Shown piece by piece: positions 44,571-54,750 of a stretch of DNA of 64,000 nucleotides. Made by a program: the position numbers and the translations under genes. The stretch spans positions 40,138,605-40,202,604 of the forward strand of contig CM077643.1 in NCBI GenBank assembly GCA_039707465.1, in the 5' to 3' direction. This stretch comes from Rhabdophis nuchalis (lineage: Eukaryota; Chordata; Lepidosauria; Squamata; Natricidae). Position 1 is the stretch's first letter. Every line of letters begins with the position of its first letter. Below the pieces are notes generated by a model that saw nothing but the letters and a program-made list of their open reading frames with translations, ran no database searches and was not told the origin of the DNA.

Positions 44571-44754
44571 CCCCAAATATGCTTTTTCAAGAGGCAACTG
44601 GACTTTCTGGTTTTTCTTCGAAGACGTTTCGCTTCTTATCCAAGAAGCTTCTTCAGCTCCAACTGGATGGTGGAAGCTTCTTGGATTAGAAGCGAAATGT
44701 CTTCAAAGAAAAACCAGAAAGTCCAGTTGCCTCTTGAAAAAGCACCTTTGGGGC
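44571..44754. repeat. Imperfect palindrome, family H
   Basis: Arms GCTTTTTCAAGAGGCAACTG and the reverse ending GCACCTTTGGGG; centre GCTTCTTGGATTAGAAGCGA. Also shares the left flank GATTCTCAGTCATGGTTG with 37222-37250. Confidence 0.7.
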
Positions 44755-44759
44755 TTCCT

Positions 44760-45390
44760 TCTTCTTCTTCTTCTTTCCCTCTTTTTTTCTTTTTAGTGAA
44801 GAACGTGATACGGAACACAGGAATTGTGTTGCCCTGACTTTGAATTAGAGTTATCAATATCCAAGCTACTACTGGAACAAATAGAACTCATTGCATTGGT
44901 AGGAATGGTTCTAAATGGAGATTAACCAAATTCATGCTAGAGGATCCATCTATCAATGCCTGAAAGATTCATAAGACCATGTTGGACAAATAGGCCAGTG
45001 ATTTGTCATAATATAGAAATGTTTTTTCCCCTCTACCCCGTTATGCAGAAGTCTTAGTTTACTCTCTCAAAACAGTTGCTACCCATCTTTGAACTGGAAA
45101 TTCTCCTGCATGGGGGAACTGTGTAGGCACTTTTCTAGTGGCTCCTACATTTGGCTTCATTATTTGTAGCATGCGGCCTCATTTTATTAATCTGTTGTCT
45201 ACATGCAAGAAATACAATATTATTGTAGACCTTCATTACTATTTCCCAGTGAGATGCTACCTTGACAAGATTATGGGACTGATGATATTTTCTCCCTTTC
45301 TAGTTTCTACCTCTTATATTAATCTTATATTAGGAAGTATTCATATCCCTATACAATATTTTAAAATTAATGTGTAGATATAAAGATAAA
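44760..45390. other. No recognised gene
   Basis: Noncoding, AT-rich. Confidence 0.4.
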
Positions 45391-45392
45391 GA

Positions 45393-45619
45393 TTTCTCCT
45401 TACTTCCAGGTTGAATCTCTCCTTGTTCAGTTTCCACCCATTATTCCTTGTCTGGTCTTCAGGTCCCTTGGAAAATAGCTTCACCCTCTCTGTGGCAGCC
45501 TCTCAAATATTGGGACGCTGCTATCATATCTCCCCTGGTCCTTCTCTTCACTAGACTAGCCATGCCCAGTTCCTGCAACCATTCATCATAGGTTTTAGCC
45601 TTCAGTCCCCTAATCATTC
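45393..45619 (-). mobile_element. CR1 LINE, 3' fragment without tail
   Basis: Reversed, it encodes the CR1 ORF2 C-terminal part; blocks CTCCCCTGGTCCTTCTCTTC and TCAGTTTCCACCCATTATTC are visible. Both ends are missing. Confidence 0.8.
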
Positions 45620-45812
45620 TATATGCTAAACAATGGAGATTTTCTTAAAACTATAGAACTGACGGCTGACCATGATACTGTACTTTAAAGGCATCTAAGG
45701 CATCTAACCACATGCTACCTTGGAAAAACAATTCTAAATTAGGTTGTGCAGTTAAGGGCAAAAAAAGTCAACCAGGATTGGGCAGATCTGAAGCCAGCAA
45801 GATAATATTCTG

Positions 45813-46109
45813 TTGTTCTGGATGGCACACCTAATTAGCCATATGGAACAAATAACTGTAATGGTGTATTGTGTTGCCAAGAAAGCGACTGAAAATGTCT
45901 CTGCCGTGGTGACTGTCACAGAGCCTTTTCTAAACTTTATTGATGTTGATGATACTACAGAAACTGGCCTGAAAAATGGACTTTTTAGAAAGCTTGAAGA
46001 TACAGGAATTGCAGTAGCTGACACGAGGGGTCAGAGCTACAATATTGGTGCCAACATTAAAGGAATGAGAAGGAGAATACAACACAGATCTAAGGGTCTA
46101 AGACCTTAA
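45813..46109 (+). pseudogene. hAT transposase fragment (ZMYM/TTF-type)
   Basis: The frame reads EQITVMVYCVAKK, EPFLNFIDVDDTTETGL and DTRGQSYNIGANIKGMRRR. The order resembles the catalytic middle of hAT transposases of the type found in TTF/ZMYM-like proteins, where the last block is usually RGQGYDNGANMKG. Here the Asp of YDN is Asn, and the sequence stops soon after at TAA 46107-46109. There is no in-frame ATG before the conserved part. It is the only transposase-related coding sequence in the window and may belong to an old autonomous relative of the MITEs; its age makes that link open. Confidence 0.65.
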
Positions 46110-46143
46110 GTATTTGGGGCTTTTTGATTGGGAGGGGGAGACA

Positions 46144-46202
46144 AACATCTTCAAAGAAAAAAACAAGAAAGTCCAGTTGCCTCTTGAAAAAGCGCCTTTG
46201 GA
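46144..46202. repeat. Half of palindrome family H
   Basis: CATCTTCAAAGAAAAAAACA, GTCCAGTTGCCTCTTG and AAAAAGCGCCTTTGG match the right arm at 44698-44752. Confidence 0.7.
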
Positions 46203-46296
46203 AGTCAACCTTGAAGTTAAGTCAGGATCAAATTCCTGGCAGTAGGAAGAATTAGCCTGCAATGCTGCATTCCAACCACTCTGTCACCACAGTAAG
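46203..46296 (-). mobile_element. tRNA-derived SINE, head fragment
   Basis: Reversed, it reads AGAGTGGTTGGAATGCAGCA, TTGCAGGCTAATTCTTCC and the B-box region GGAATTTGATCCTGAC, like the heads at 5288 and 23000. The body is missing. Confidence 0.65.
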
Positions 46297-46399
46297 TTAG
46301 AAGGTGATAGCTTTGGTTTGACAAGATTCTGTCCATTTGGTGTAAGCAAGTAAAGGACTGAACTCGACTGGATCTCTTTGTGTCATCTTTAGGCTAGGG

Positions 46400-46652
46400 C
46401 TGTGATGGCGAACCTATGGCACGTGTACTACAGGTAGGTCAGCTCCATTGTGCATGCGTGTGTGCCTCCCAATGGCTGGCTGATTTTCAGGTCTCTGCCA
46501 CACATGTGCAGGGGGAAGGGTGCATGGAGGACACGTGCATGCATGTGTGTGGGGAGCACAGGGGGAGTCAAATTTGCATGTTCAGGGCAGGGGGGTGCAT
46601 GAAGGGGGGGGGTGTTGCACGCACATTGCATTAAGGTTAGCCATCATTGGGC
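46400..46652. mobile_element. hAT-type MITE, family E
   Basis: Left end GTGATGGCGAACCTATGGCA, right end TTAGCCATCAT. The interior has GGCTGGCTGATTTTCAGG and CACATGTGCAGG. A related copy is at 53345-54177. Confidence 0.55.
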
Positions 46653-46654
46653 TA

Positions 46655-48435
46655 AGGTCTGACACTGGAGCATGGAAACAATTGGACAAAGCAAGTTCAA
46701 TGTGCTTCATCAACAAAGCAGATGAAGAACCAGAAAATATTCTGAACAATTCACAAAAGTTGGCAGAAGAATTTCACCTGGAAGCTTTCCCCCACCCATC
46801 TAAATATACAAGAGTCTCTCTTACAAGGCACAGGATAATCCCATAAGAGAATTCAAACAACTATTGAAAATTAAATTCTTTAATCAAATGCTATAATTAC
46901 AGATGCTATCAGACTCTAAAAGCAGAGTCAATCAAGGACTGCATCATTACTGCACAAATAATATTTGTGATTTTCTATGACATCCCAAACCTCCTCAATA
47001 TACACAGGGAAGACCTAACAATAATGTGGGACACTAGAACAAGTTTAGCACACAACAATCTGTTTGATCTGAGTAATCATTTAAAGGCCCCTTCAAGATA
47101 CATTTCAGCAGGATTTTTTTTTTTTTAAACTGTTCTCAACTATACAACAAATGTTCTTCCTTTTTCCAAATGTTCCTCTACTCATCATTCTGGCACTTCA
47201 TGTAATATTTGTTGGTGTTGGTTTTATAATCAACAAAATGACTTTACCTGCATATAGAAATACACACTAATTCACTTTTCTAACAAATATATGTTTAATA
47301 TCACCATAGGTATTCTTTACACATTCTCTCAATGATGTGTTAAAACAACCAAGGCTTATAAAGTTTATTGCTTTATCTGATTAGACAAACTAGAGTTAGT
47401 ATTAATTAAAATTAATCAAAAATCACAGAAGAGAAGAATACCAGCACTGAAACTTATTCAAGCAATGGTTCTTTTCCAAATGCAGCCACTGAGTTTGGTC
47501 TTCAATGCCACTTTTGAGTAAGAAGTGCTTATGAATTTGATCTTTGCCTCCCAGTGACAACCAAATTGATCCCTTTTCTGTGCTATATTTCCAAAGTAAA
47601 ATGAATCAGATTGGTTCATCAAAAAAAATCTTAATGATAATGCTTGAAAAGTATTTTTGAAATATAATGATATCCACTCTTTCTTTTCATGTTAATCTCC
47701 TCCAAAAATCAGAGAAAGGTCCAAGTGCAAATAAAATGCCTATATCTCAACCTAATTACAACATTTTGTTTCAAAATTATATCGTCACGGCTTTATTAGC
47801 TCTTATGGAGGCTTTCCACTCTCTTCTGTCTCTCCAGTATAATAAAATGTTCTTAGATGTTTTTTCACTTTAATTTTTAAATTTCATGAAAATAACATTG
47901 CAGCCTTTGACTGCCTACATCATTGAATCTAAGAAAAATGAATGCCTGCACGTCATTTGTATTTAGAATTGCTTGCTTTAGCTTTGAAATGTTATTTCCA
48001 TTTAATAGAACAGCACACAACTGATATTCTAGGCAAAATTAAAAAATGAATGGAAATTGGAAATGTCAATGGAGCTCTTGAAAGAACAAGAGAATTGATC
48101 CTGTACACATTTCTAAGAAGCTATCATATTTCTAAGGAACTGATAGCAAAACTCATTTGCTGAATTATACAAACATCATTCTCTGTCAAATATTGTAGCT
48201 GAAGAATGGAGTAGTTTAAAATAGCAATAAAGTTGCAACAATATTATTGATCGTCAGCAACAAACTTATGTTGTCAGTCAAAATTACAAAGGAATAATTG
48301 TGAGATTCTGAATCTCAAAATATTATCATACCCATTGATTTAATTCTTGTTGGAAAGTGCCTCCTACTATTGCTACAATAAAGAAAGAAAGAAAAGAGAA
48401 AGCTAAATGTTTTACAATATTTATCATAGTTTTCT
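46655..48435. other. No recognised gene
   Basis: About 1.8 kb of AT-rich noncoding sequence. A 108-codon frame over 46520-46846 mostly lies in family E and has no known motif. Confidence 0.35.
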
Positions 48436-48436
48436 T

Positions 48437-48470
48437 TGAGCTGTTGGAATTCTACAATTCCAACAGCTCA
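48437..48470. repeat. Perfect hairpin next to L2
   Basis: TGAGCTGTTGGAATT, a four-base loop CTAC, and AATTCCAACAGCTCA: 15 perfect pairs. It ends six bases before the truncated L2 copy. Confidence 0.9.
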
Positions 48471-48476
48471 AACAGC

Positions 48477-48949
48477 TTAAAGCGCTCCATGGCTCGGGAC
48501 CTAGCTATCTGCGGGATCGGATCCTGCCTCATACATCCTCACGGCCGATTCGCTCCCACAGAGAGGGACTTCTCCGGGTGCCGTCCACTAGACTCTGTCA
48601 GCGGGCGACGCCCAGGGGAAGGGCTCTCTCTGTGGCGGGCCCAGCCCTCTGGAACGACCTTCCCCCCGACATTAGAACAACTACGGACCTCCCCTACTTC
48701 CGTCTGAAACTAAAAACTCATCTTTTCCGTTTGGCCGGCCTTGGGTAGCCTCTCTCTACAGGGTCTAGCTGTTTTAATTGGGTATTTTAGCAGGTTAAGG
48801 GGATTTTAGCACAGGCCCAGATTTAATTTGTTTTTAATTGTATTTGTATATTTATTGTATTGTGGTTTTAGTTTTCCCTGTGCACCGCTCCGAGTCCCTA
48901 CGGGGAGAGGAGGGGTCTATAAATTAAATCATTCATTCATTCATTCATA
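48477..48949 (+). mobile_element. L2 LINE, 3' fragment
   Basis: Begins at TTAAAGCGCTCCATGGCTCG inside ORF2, continues with the C-terminus (RDLAICGIGS frame shadow, GTGCCGTCCACTAGACTCTG) to the 3' UTR CACCGCTCCGAGTCCCTACG and a (TCAT)n tail. Its sequence is close to the L2 at 27790-28200. Confidence 0.87.
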
Positions 48950-49444
48950 CAAGGTGTAATCAACCCATTTGAAGAGCATCACCAAGAAACTGATTTAGCA
49001 CAATGCATTGTTAATCAAACTCTTATTTTTAATAGAACAACTTCACAAAGGAATGAAAAGATATTAAGGCAAGCTTGTTTATTCAAAGACCATCCAAGCT
49101 GAATGAAACCCAGGAAACCAATGAATTTTTGATGGAAATGGACGTTTCTTTTTTTAGTTTCCAGTAGCTTACCTTGGTCGTTGACATAACTTTGATGGCT
49201 CCCAGGTTAGATAGATTGAAATAAATGGACTGTATTTATGATTATGTATTTGATTAATAAAAAAATTTGGGACCAAGGGAAAACGTATTCATTTTGTATT
49301 TTACTACAAACTAATACAATTAATGTTTCCCTCCTAAATTCCAAACCAGAACATAGATATTAACCATTACTAGTCCAGAATTTTGCAGTGGAATTTCAAT
49401 CTTAAAAAAAAAACTATATTGTAAAAATTGTATACAACAAGGCA
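48950..49444. other. No recognised gene
   Basis: AT-rich noncoding stretch. Confidence 0.4.
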
Positions 49445-50135
49445 TAAATACTAGCAAGACAAAGGAGATGGTGCTAGATTTCCGGAGGCACAGAGAGGAA
49501 CCTGCCCCACTGTATATCGAGGGGGGCTGTGTGGAGAAGGTTTCCTCTTTTAAATTCTTAGGAGTGCTTATTAGCCAAGATCTCACCTGGAAAAACAACA
49601 CGTCTCTGGGGATTGGAAAAGCTCAACAGAGACTTCATTTCCTTAGAGTCCTGCGGAAAAATCAGGTGGAACAACGGCTGATGACCTCTTTCTATCGGTC
49701 CATCATAGAAAGTGTCCTCACATATTGTATCACAGTGTGGTATGCTGGTTTAACAGTTGCGGAGAGGAAGGCACTACAGAGAGTGATCAATTCGGCACAA
49801 GAAACCATCGGTTGCCCTCTGACATCACTGGATAACATCGCCAGATCTCGCTGCTTTAGCAGAGCAAGGAAGATTCTCAAAGATGATTCACACCCTGGTT
49901 GGTATCTCTTTGCCCTTCTACCATCAGGCAGAAGATATCAAAGTATAGCCAGCCGAACGAACAGGTTTAAAGATAGCTTCTATCCATGGGCTGTGAGACT
50001 TTTAAATTCAACCGCAATCACTCCATGCACATGCTAGTTTTTTCTTTTTTCTTTTCTCTCTTTTTTGTTTCTGTTATAATTTTACACTAGTGAAGTTAAA
50101 ACCAATTTCATTGTAATTTTTACAATGACAATAAA

Positions 50136-50193
<58 letters not shown>

Positions 50194-50210
50194 ATGATTA
50201 TTATTATTAT
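49445..50210 (+). pseudogene. Rex1-like LINE, ORF2 C-terminus and tail
   Basis: A 189-codon frame (49468-50037) reads VLDFRRHREEPAPLYIEGG, SFKFLGVLISQDLTWKNN, LRVLRKNQVEQRLMTSFYRS, LTYCITVWYAG and YPWAVRLLNST. The order (a .DFRR start, FLGV, thumb-like region, F.P.A.RLLN end) fits the C-terminal region of Rex1/Babar LINEs, part of the CR1 group. TAG at 50035-50037 ends it. A polyadenylation-like AATAAAGATGATG leads into a (GAT)n tail (50127-50191) typical of these elements. The copy is 5' truncated with no stop inside; its catalytic RT box is not included. Confidence 0.78.
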
Positions 50211-50546
50211 TATATATTAAAGGAGAGTATACATTGGGGGGAAACACATTATGGAAAACTGCCTGGGAGAAAAATATTTTCCTGAGATAAATGAGAGGAG
50301 AAATAGTTGTAAAAAAGGAATGTTCAAGTGTTATATTACTTTTTTATTATCTCCTTTTTTTCAAGACTGCTACAAGGAATACAACATATTCTTTAGGTCA
50401 TGATAAACACCATCATCTTAGCCAGGACTAAGTTACAGTCCATCCCTGATCAAACCTCAAGCCAGCATGTCTATATCATCTGAATTATATATATATTTTT
50501 AATGTTATTGGTATACTGATGCAGTGCCTTAGTGTTATTAATGTCC
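50211..50546. other. No recognised gene
   Basis: AT-rich noncoding stretch. Confidence 0.4.
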
Positions 50547-50548
50547 TG

Positions 50549-50652
50549 CTGCATATCTCAATTCCCAGAATTCCCCAGCCAGCCTAGCAGGTTGGGGAAC
50601 TCTGGGAGTTGAGGTCCACAAGTCTTAAAGTGAGCAAGGTTGAAAAACACTG
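50549..50652. mobile_element. Palindromic hAT-type MITE, aged
   Basis: CAATTCCCAGAATTCCCCAG and TGGGGAACTCTGGGAGTTGA are the two arms; the right end AAGGTTGAAAAACACTG is kept, the left end is decayed. Confidence 0.6.
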
Positions 50653-51016
50653 ATCTAAGATGTAGGAGGAAGGATAGAATCATGTGAACTGTATCAATGC
50701 TACAAAACCATCATAGACCCTGGAATCGCCTTTGAAATAGAACCACTGAGGAAGAGTTTTTGAGACCACTGAATACTATATTATACTATTATACTGAATA
50801 ATGGGTGGGTTTCACACATTTTAACAAGAGGTTCTCTGCCCGGCTGCTGGGTGGGGATGGCCAAGGTGGGCATAACCTAGTCAGCTTCCTGCACCACAGT
50901 GGGGGGATTTTGCCCTCCCTAGGCTCCGGAGCCCCCCTGAAGGCTGGAAATGGGCCTGTTTCTGGCCTTCCTGAACTTCTAATAGGTCATTTTTCACCCT
51001 CCCTGAGCCTCTGTAC

Positions 51017-51911
51017 CAGAGGTGAAATTCAGCAGGTTCTGGAGAATCAATAGCGGAAATTTTGAGTAGTTCAGACAACTGACAAAAAGCACCTCTGGCT
51101 GGCCCCAGAGTGGGGTGGGAATGGAGATTTTGTTTTTTGTTTTTTTAAAAATAGTCTTTATTAATATAAAATCAAACATTTAACAGTTATAGGGTAAGGG
51201 TGGTGGGAGAGACGTACAAAAATAGGAAAAGGAGAGAAGAAGAGGTAGAGGAAAAGTAAGAGGGAAGATACAAACTGGGGGTATAACTACTCCCCTAATT
51301 TAAGAGATATATTTGTCCCAGACTAACATCAAGTGTTGTTTACAATTATATTCTGATGTCTATATATAAATCTATAAAATTGTCTTAAGTACTATTATCT
51401 TGTTTGTTCCTTGTGCCTATTTCACTATTATTTTGTCTAATTAATTTCTTTGGTATTCTCTTGCTGTACCACAAATACCATTTTTCCCAGGATTGGGCAC
51501 AAATTGAGTTTGACTTGTCCTTTAAGATTTACGTTAGTTTGTCTGATTCTGCGCAACTAAAATTTGTAGATATAATTAAGCTCTCTGATGGTGGATTAGA
51601 ATTTTTCCAGTGTTGCGCAATGGCCATCCTAGTCGCCGTTGTGATATGGGTGAAAAGGTACCAATCTTGATTTTGAATTTTGTGTGGTTTAATGCCAAGC
51701 AAATATAAATCAGGGTTGAGGGGGAAGTTGATACCTACTATTTCCAAGAGCCAAATTTGTATTTTTTTCCAAAGTTGCATAGACAGGTCCACCACTGGTG
51801 GAAGAACGTGCCCCTAGCCGGGAATGGAGATTTTGCAGTATCCTTCCCTTGCCATGCCCACCAAGACTCGCCCGCAGAACCAGTAGTAAAAATAATTGAA
51901 TTTCACCACTG
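51017..51911 (+). mobile_element. hAT-type MITE, family C, split by L1
   Basis: Left end CAGAGGTGAAATTCAGCAGG, right end TTGAATTTCACCACTG. Flanks CTCTGTAC (51009-51016) and CTCTGTGC (51912-51919) agree at 7 of 8. An L1 fragment divides it at GAGATTTTG. Confidence 0.82.
51133..51819 (-). mobile_element. 5'-truncated L1 LINE with perfect 16-bp TSD
   Basis: The insertion of 687 bp starts on the plus strand with a T-rich tract (reverse of the A tail) and AATAGTCTTTATTAATATAA. It is flanked by GGGAATGGAGATTTTG at both 51117-51132 and 51820-51835. TSD length and tail fit L1 target-primed insertion. The 3' UTR start (TATTAATATAAAATCAAACA, then a purine-rich zone) resembles that of the element at 56711. 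No ORF remains. Confidence 0.82.
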
Positions 51912-52091
51912 CTCTGTGCATGCCCTGCACTTGCCTGCATCAGACTGCATGGGGACTCCTGGGAGGGGAGGGGTGGGGTGGGCAGGTCCAGCCAAGAGTG
52001 GGACTTGAGGTTTCTCTGAACTGGAGAGAATCTTAGCTAGAGGTTCTCCCGAACCCCTGCGTCTGCACAGCAGCCCACCCCTGGAATAGCA

Positions 52092-53344
52092 TTATATTAT
52101 AAGAGTATTGAATGATTATTTCTTCAGGCACCAGTGACAACTGTGGCATTGTTTAGTTCATCTACAATGAATGTTTAATTCTAAGGCTTGTTCTCAGCCT
52201 TGCATCTTTAGCAGTGGTAGAATCCCATTAAACTCAGATGGCATGAGTAGCACGGATGTGGAACTCCAATATATGTTTTCCTATTTAAAACCAGTCTCAT
52301 CATTGACCGATGGGTCCTTTTGGAGCAGGACAATCAGCACCAATATGGAAACATTCCAATTTATAAGGCGCCAAATTCTCCAAAGCAATGTGGATCCTCT
52401 CACATTTTATCACGGTCGCTTATATAACGCTCCTTTGTGGGCATTTATTTATACTACACCAGGATGCAGTGCCTTAGTGCATGGTTTGCAAGGTACAATT
52501 TATGTATTTCACATTCTCTTCAGCCAACAGAGCAGCGGAGCGTGAATTACACAAGGACAAGAAGCGAAGGAGAAGAATTTGTTCAGTAAATTACATGCGA
52601 TTGGTTCTGCATCCCACAAGGGAGCCATCATGGTAGATATATGCAACTTTTTTCCTCTGCCTGGGCTCCCTGATGATTTGATCCCGAGTTAAAAAAGGAC
52701 TTTGGCTCTGTCAAAGAAAAAAATCATATTCGGTTCTTTTAAAACGGAATGAGCAACTTGTCACAAGTGGCCTTCCAGGGCAGATAACTATTGTTTTCCA
52801 CAAAGAGATCCTTTAACTCACATCGTATATCCAGGTTTCCTTACTGTGGAACTTTTACAGCTAATGAAAGGCAGTCGGCTTTTGCTGTGCTGAAAGTAAA
52901 CAAGAACAAGAACTTTTTTTTTTTTTAAGTTCTTTTGCAGAGCTAAAGAAAGATCCCTTAACAAGATTCTGGTCTTTCTAAAACCTGAATTCAGCAGTTT
53001 TATGAGGAGTGGGAGACAGACAATAGGGGTGGGGGGAGGACAGAGATCTAAGAGAGACCTAAGTGGGTTTAGGCCCCTGGTTTTCAAACTTGGCAACTTT
53101 AAGATATACCGCTGATTTGCTTTGACTGTTAGCAGTCCAGATTCTTGTAGAGAATAAACTTATATGTTCATTTGAACTGACCGGATTTCCTAATTTCTCA
53201 CAATTAATGGTCTCATTTGAAAAATGCTGGTTTAGGGCTACATATTAAAGTAGCATGGAAGGGGACTGAAGAAGCCAAGATTGGGAACCAAGAGCCTGAA
53301 AGCAAGTCACCATTTATTAAAACAAAGCTTGTAGATTTCTTCCA
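52092..53344. other. Unrecognised stretch with a 124-codon frame
   Basis: The plus frame at 52171-52545 has no recognisable domain and lies in low-complexity-free, possibly unique DNA; its TTG start is not convincing. At 53072-53108 a remnant of the palindromic MITE family is visible (GGTTTTCAAACTTGGCAAC). Confidence 0.3.
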
Positions 53345-53360
53345 CATCCAAGGCTTAGAG

Positions 53361-53494
53361 CTGGCCAGTGTGTGCATGCATGCTGGAGCTGACAGGGCAA
53401 CATCTCGCGTGCCACAGGTCGTATGCAGAGCCATTTCTGAGGGCACGCGAGATGTTGCCCTGTCAGCTCCAGCATGCATGTACACACTGGCCAG
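53361..53494. repeat. 53-bp inverted duplication
   Basis: Arms 53361-53413 and 53442-53494, starting CTGGCCAGTGTGTGCATGCA, are reverse complements with one mismatch; the loop is 28 bases. Confidence 0.92.
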
Positions 53495-53760
53495 CTGATT
53501 TTCAGCCTTGATTTTCAGTAGTTTTTTGTTCTCTGGAGGCTTCAGGAAAGCCTCCAGAGAGCGAAAAATGGACTTACCGGGCCCACCGGAACTTCAAAAA
53601 TGGGCTGTTTCTGGCCTCCAAAGGGCCTCTGGGAGGGGGGCATTTTCACCCTCCCCAAGCTCCGAGAAAGTTGTGTGTGTATGCAGGGGGCAGCAGGGCG
53701 GGATGTCACACACGCATGCACAGGGAGCATGGCATGGGGGGATTAAATTATGGGGGTGGG

Positions 53761-54100
53761 TGTTATAGTTCGTGAACGGAGGGAGTCCAGACACAGGCTA
53801 GCGAACAAAACAAGCCGTTTATTGGCAAGAATAGCTAGGTGCGAAAGAACTATGTACAAAACAGAAAGAGTGCGGTAGACAGGGGCTCCCGCGTTTGACA
53901 GCTATTTATACGCGAGCTGTCAAACGGGGAGCCAATCAGGCCGCGTCAGGACTAAGTTTCCCGCCAGCCGCGTCTGGGCCAATCAGACGTGACTGGCAGT
54001 TACAGACTGGCTACAGCCTGTTAGCATGGTCCTTCCAGGCAGAGTGGAAGACTTGTGGCTGGTCGTATGTCGAGACCAGTCGCAAGTCGAGGACTCTACA
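53761..54100 (-). mobile_element. Solo LTR of a gypsy-like element
   Basis: On the minus strand it begins TGTAGAGTCCTCGACTTGCG and ends CACGAACTATAACA (TG...CA, 340 bp). TATA box GTATAAATAG (rc of 53902-53911) and AATAAA (rc of 53818-53823) are spaced as in the LTR at 9708. The block CAGTCACGTCTGATTGGCCC resembles CAGTCGCGTCTGATTGGCCG of the gypsy LTR, so it is probably a related family. No internal sequence is present and no clear TSD is seen (GTGGG against CCGGG). Confidence 0.75.
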
Positions 54101-54189
54101 CCGGGCACCTGAGTGCATGCAATATTGCGCAAGTACGTGCTTTTGGCACCCAAGGCAAAAAGGGTTCGCCATCACTGGCTTAGAGAATT

Positions 54190-54750
54190 GAGTGCAAGGA
54201 GTCTGTCAAGGCAGGAGGACATAACTAGCTGGGACTGTTGTTGTTTTAGTATTCCACCTTTGGTAGTTCAACCTAATCAAGTGACCATGCAGTTAAGACT
54301 AAAATGTAAAACAACTATTCATGATAAAGCACAACATATTCAGACCTATGGGACAGAATAGAAAATGGCATAACAGCAGCTCAGATTTGAAAGCCCATTT
54401 AAAAAGGAAGCCTTTAGGGCTTTCAGGAATGCCAACAGCAAGCCTTATCTCAGAAGTAGCTTTTTCTACAGTCAAAGCAACCAAAGGGAATTGCTGGCTC
54501 ATATCATTTTTGTCAGAATTTTACTGTGGGAATTTCAATGTTGTGTACACCCAGTGAACTACCTATCCAGGTCAGATCAACGTCCATTCTACCTCAGCGC
54601 AACTAAAAAAAGCCTATAGCTTGCTTTTTTTTAAAAAAAGAAAAGAAATGCAGCAAACATAAACAAAATAGTTAATTTGAGAAAAATGGTGCAAAAAAAG
54701 GAGGCAAAAGCAAAGAGGACATAAAGCAAAGGATAAAAAGTCAGAGGACT
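54190..54750. other. No recognised gene
   Basis: AT-rich noncoding stretch. Confidence 0.4.

Larger units (their letters stand above)
50800..52083 (+). mobile_element. MITE-like repeat, family D, outer layer of a nest
   Basis: Left end TGGGTGGGTTTCACACATTT, right end CACAGCAGCCCACCCCTG, similar to hAT-like ends. A family C MITE (51017-51911) lies in the middle. I found no matching TSD, so the borders are tentative. Confidence 0.45.
53345..54177 (-). mobile_element. hAT-type MITE, family E, split by a solo LTR
   Basis: The right end reads AAAAGGGTTCGCCATCACTG, reverse of the family E start (compare 46400). The left part holds CCAGCTGATTTTCAGCC and AAATGGGCTGTTTCTGGCC. The far left terminus is missing. 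An LTR (53761-54100) and a local inverted duplication (53361-53494) lie in it. Confidence 0.55.

Noticed and set aside
52171..52545. 124-codon frame as a possible host exon
   Set aside because: No recognised domain; codon pattern does not stand out, TTG start.
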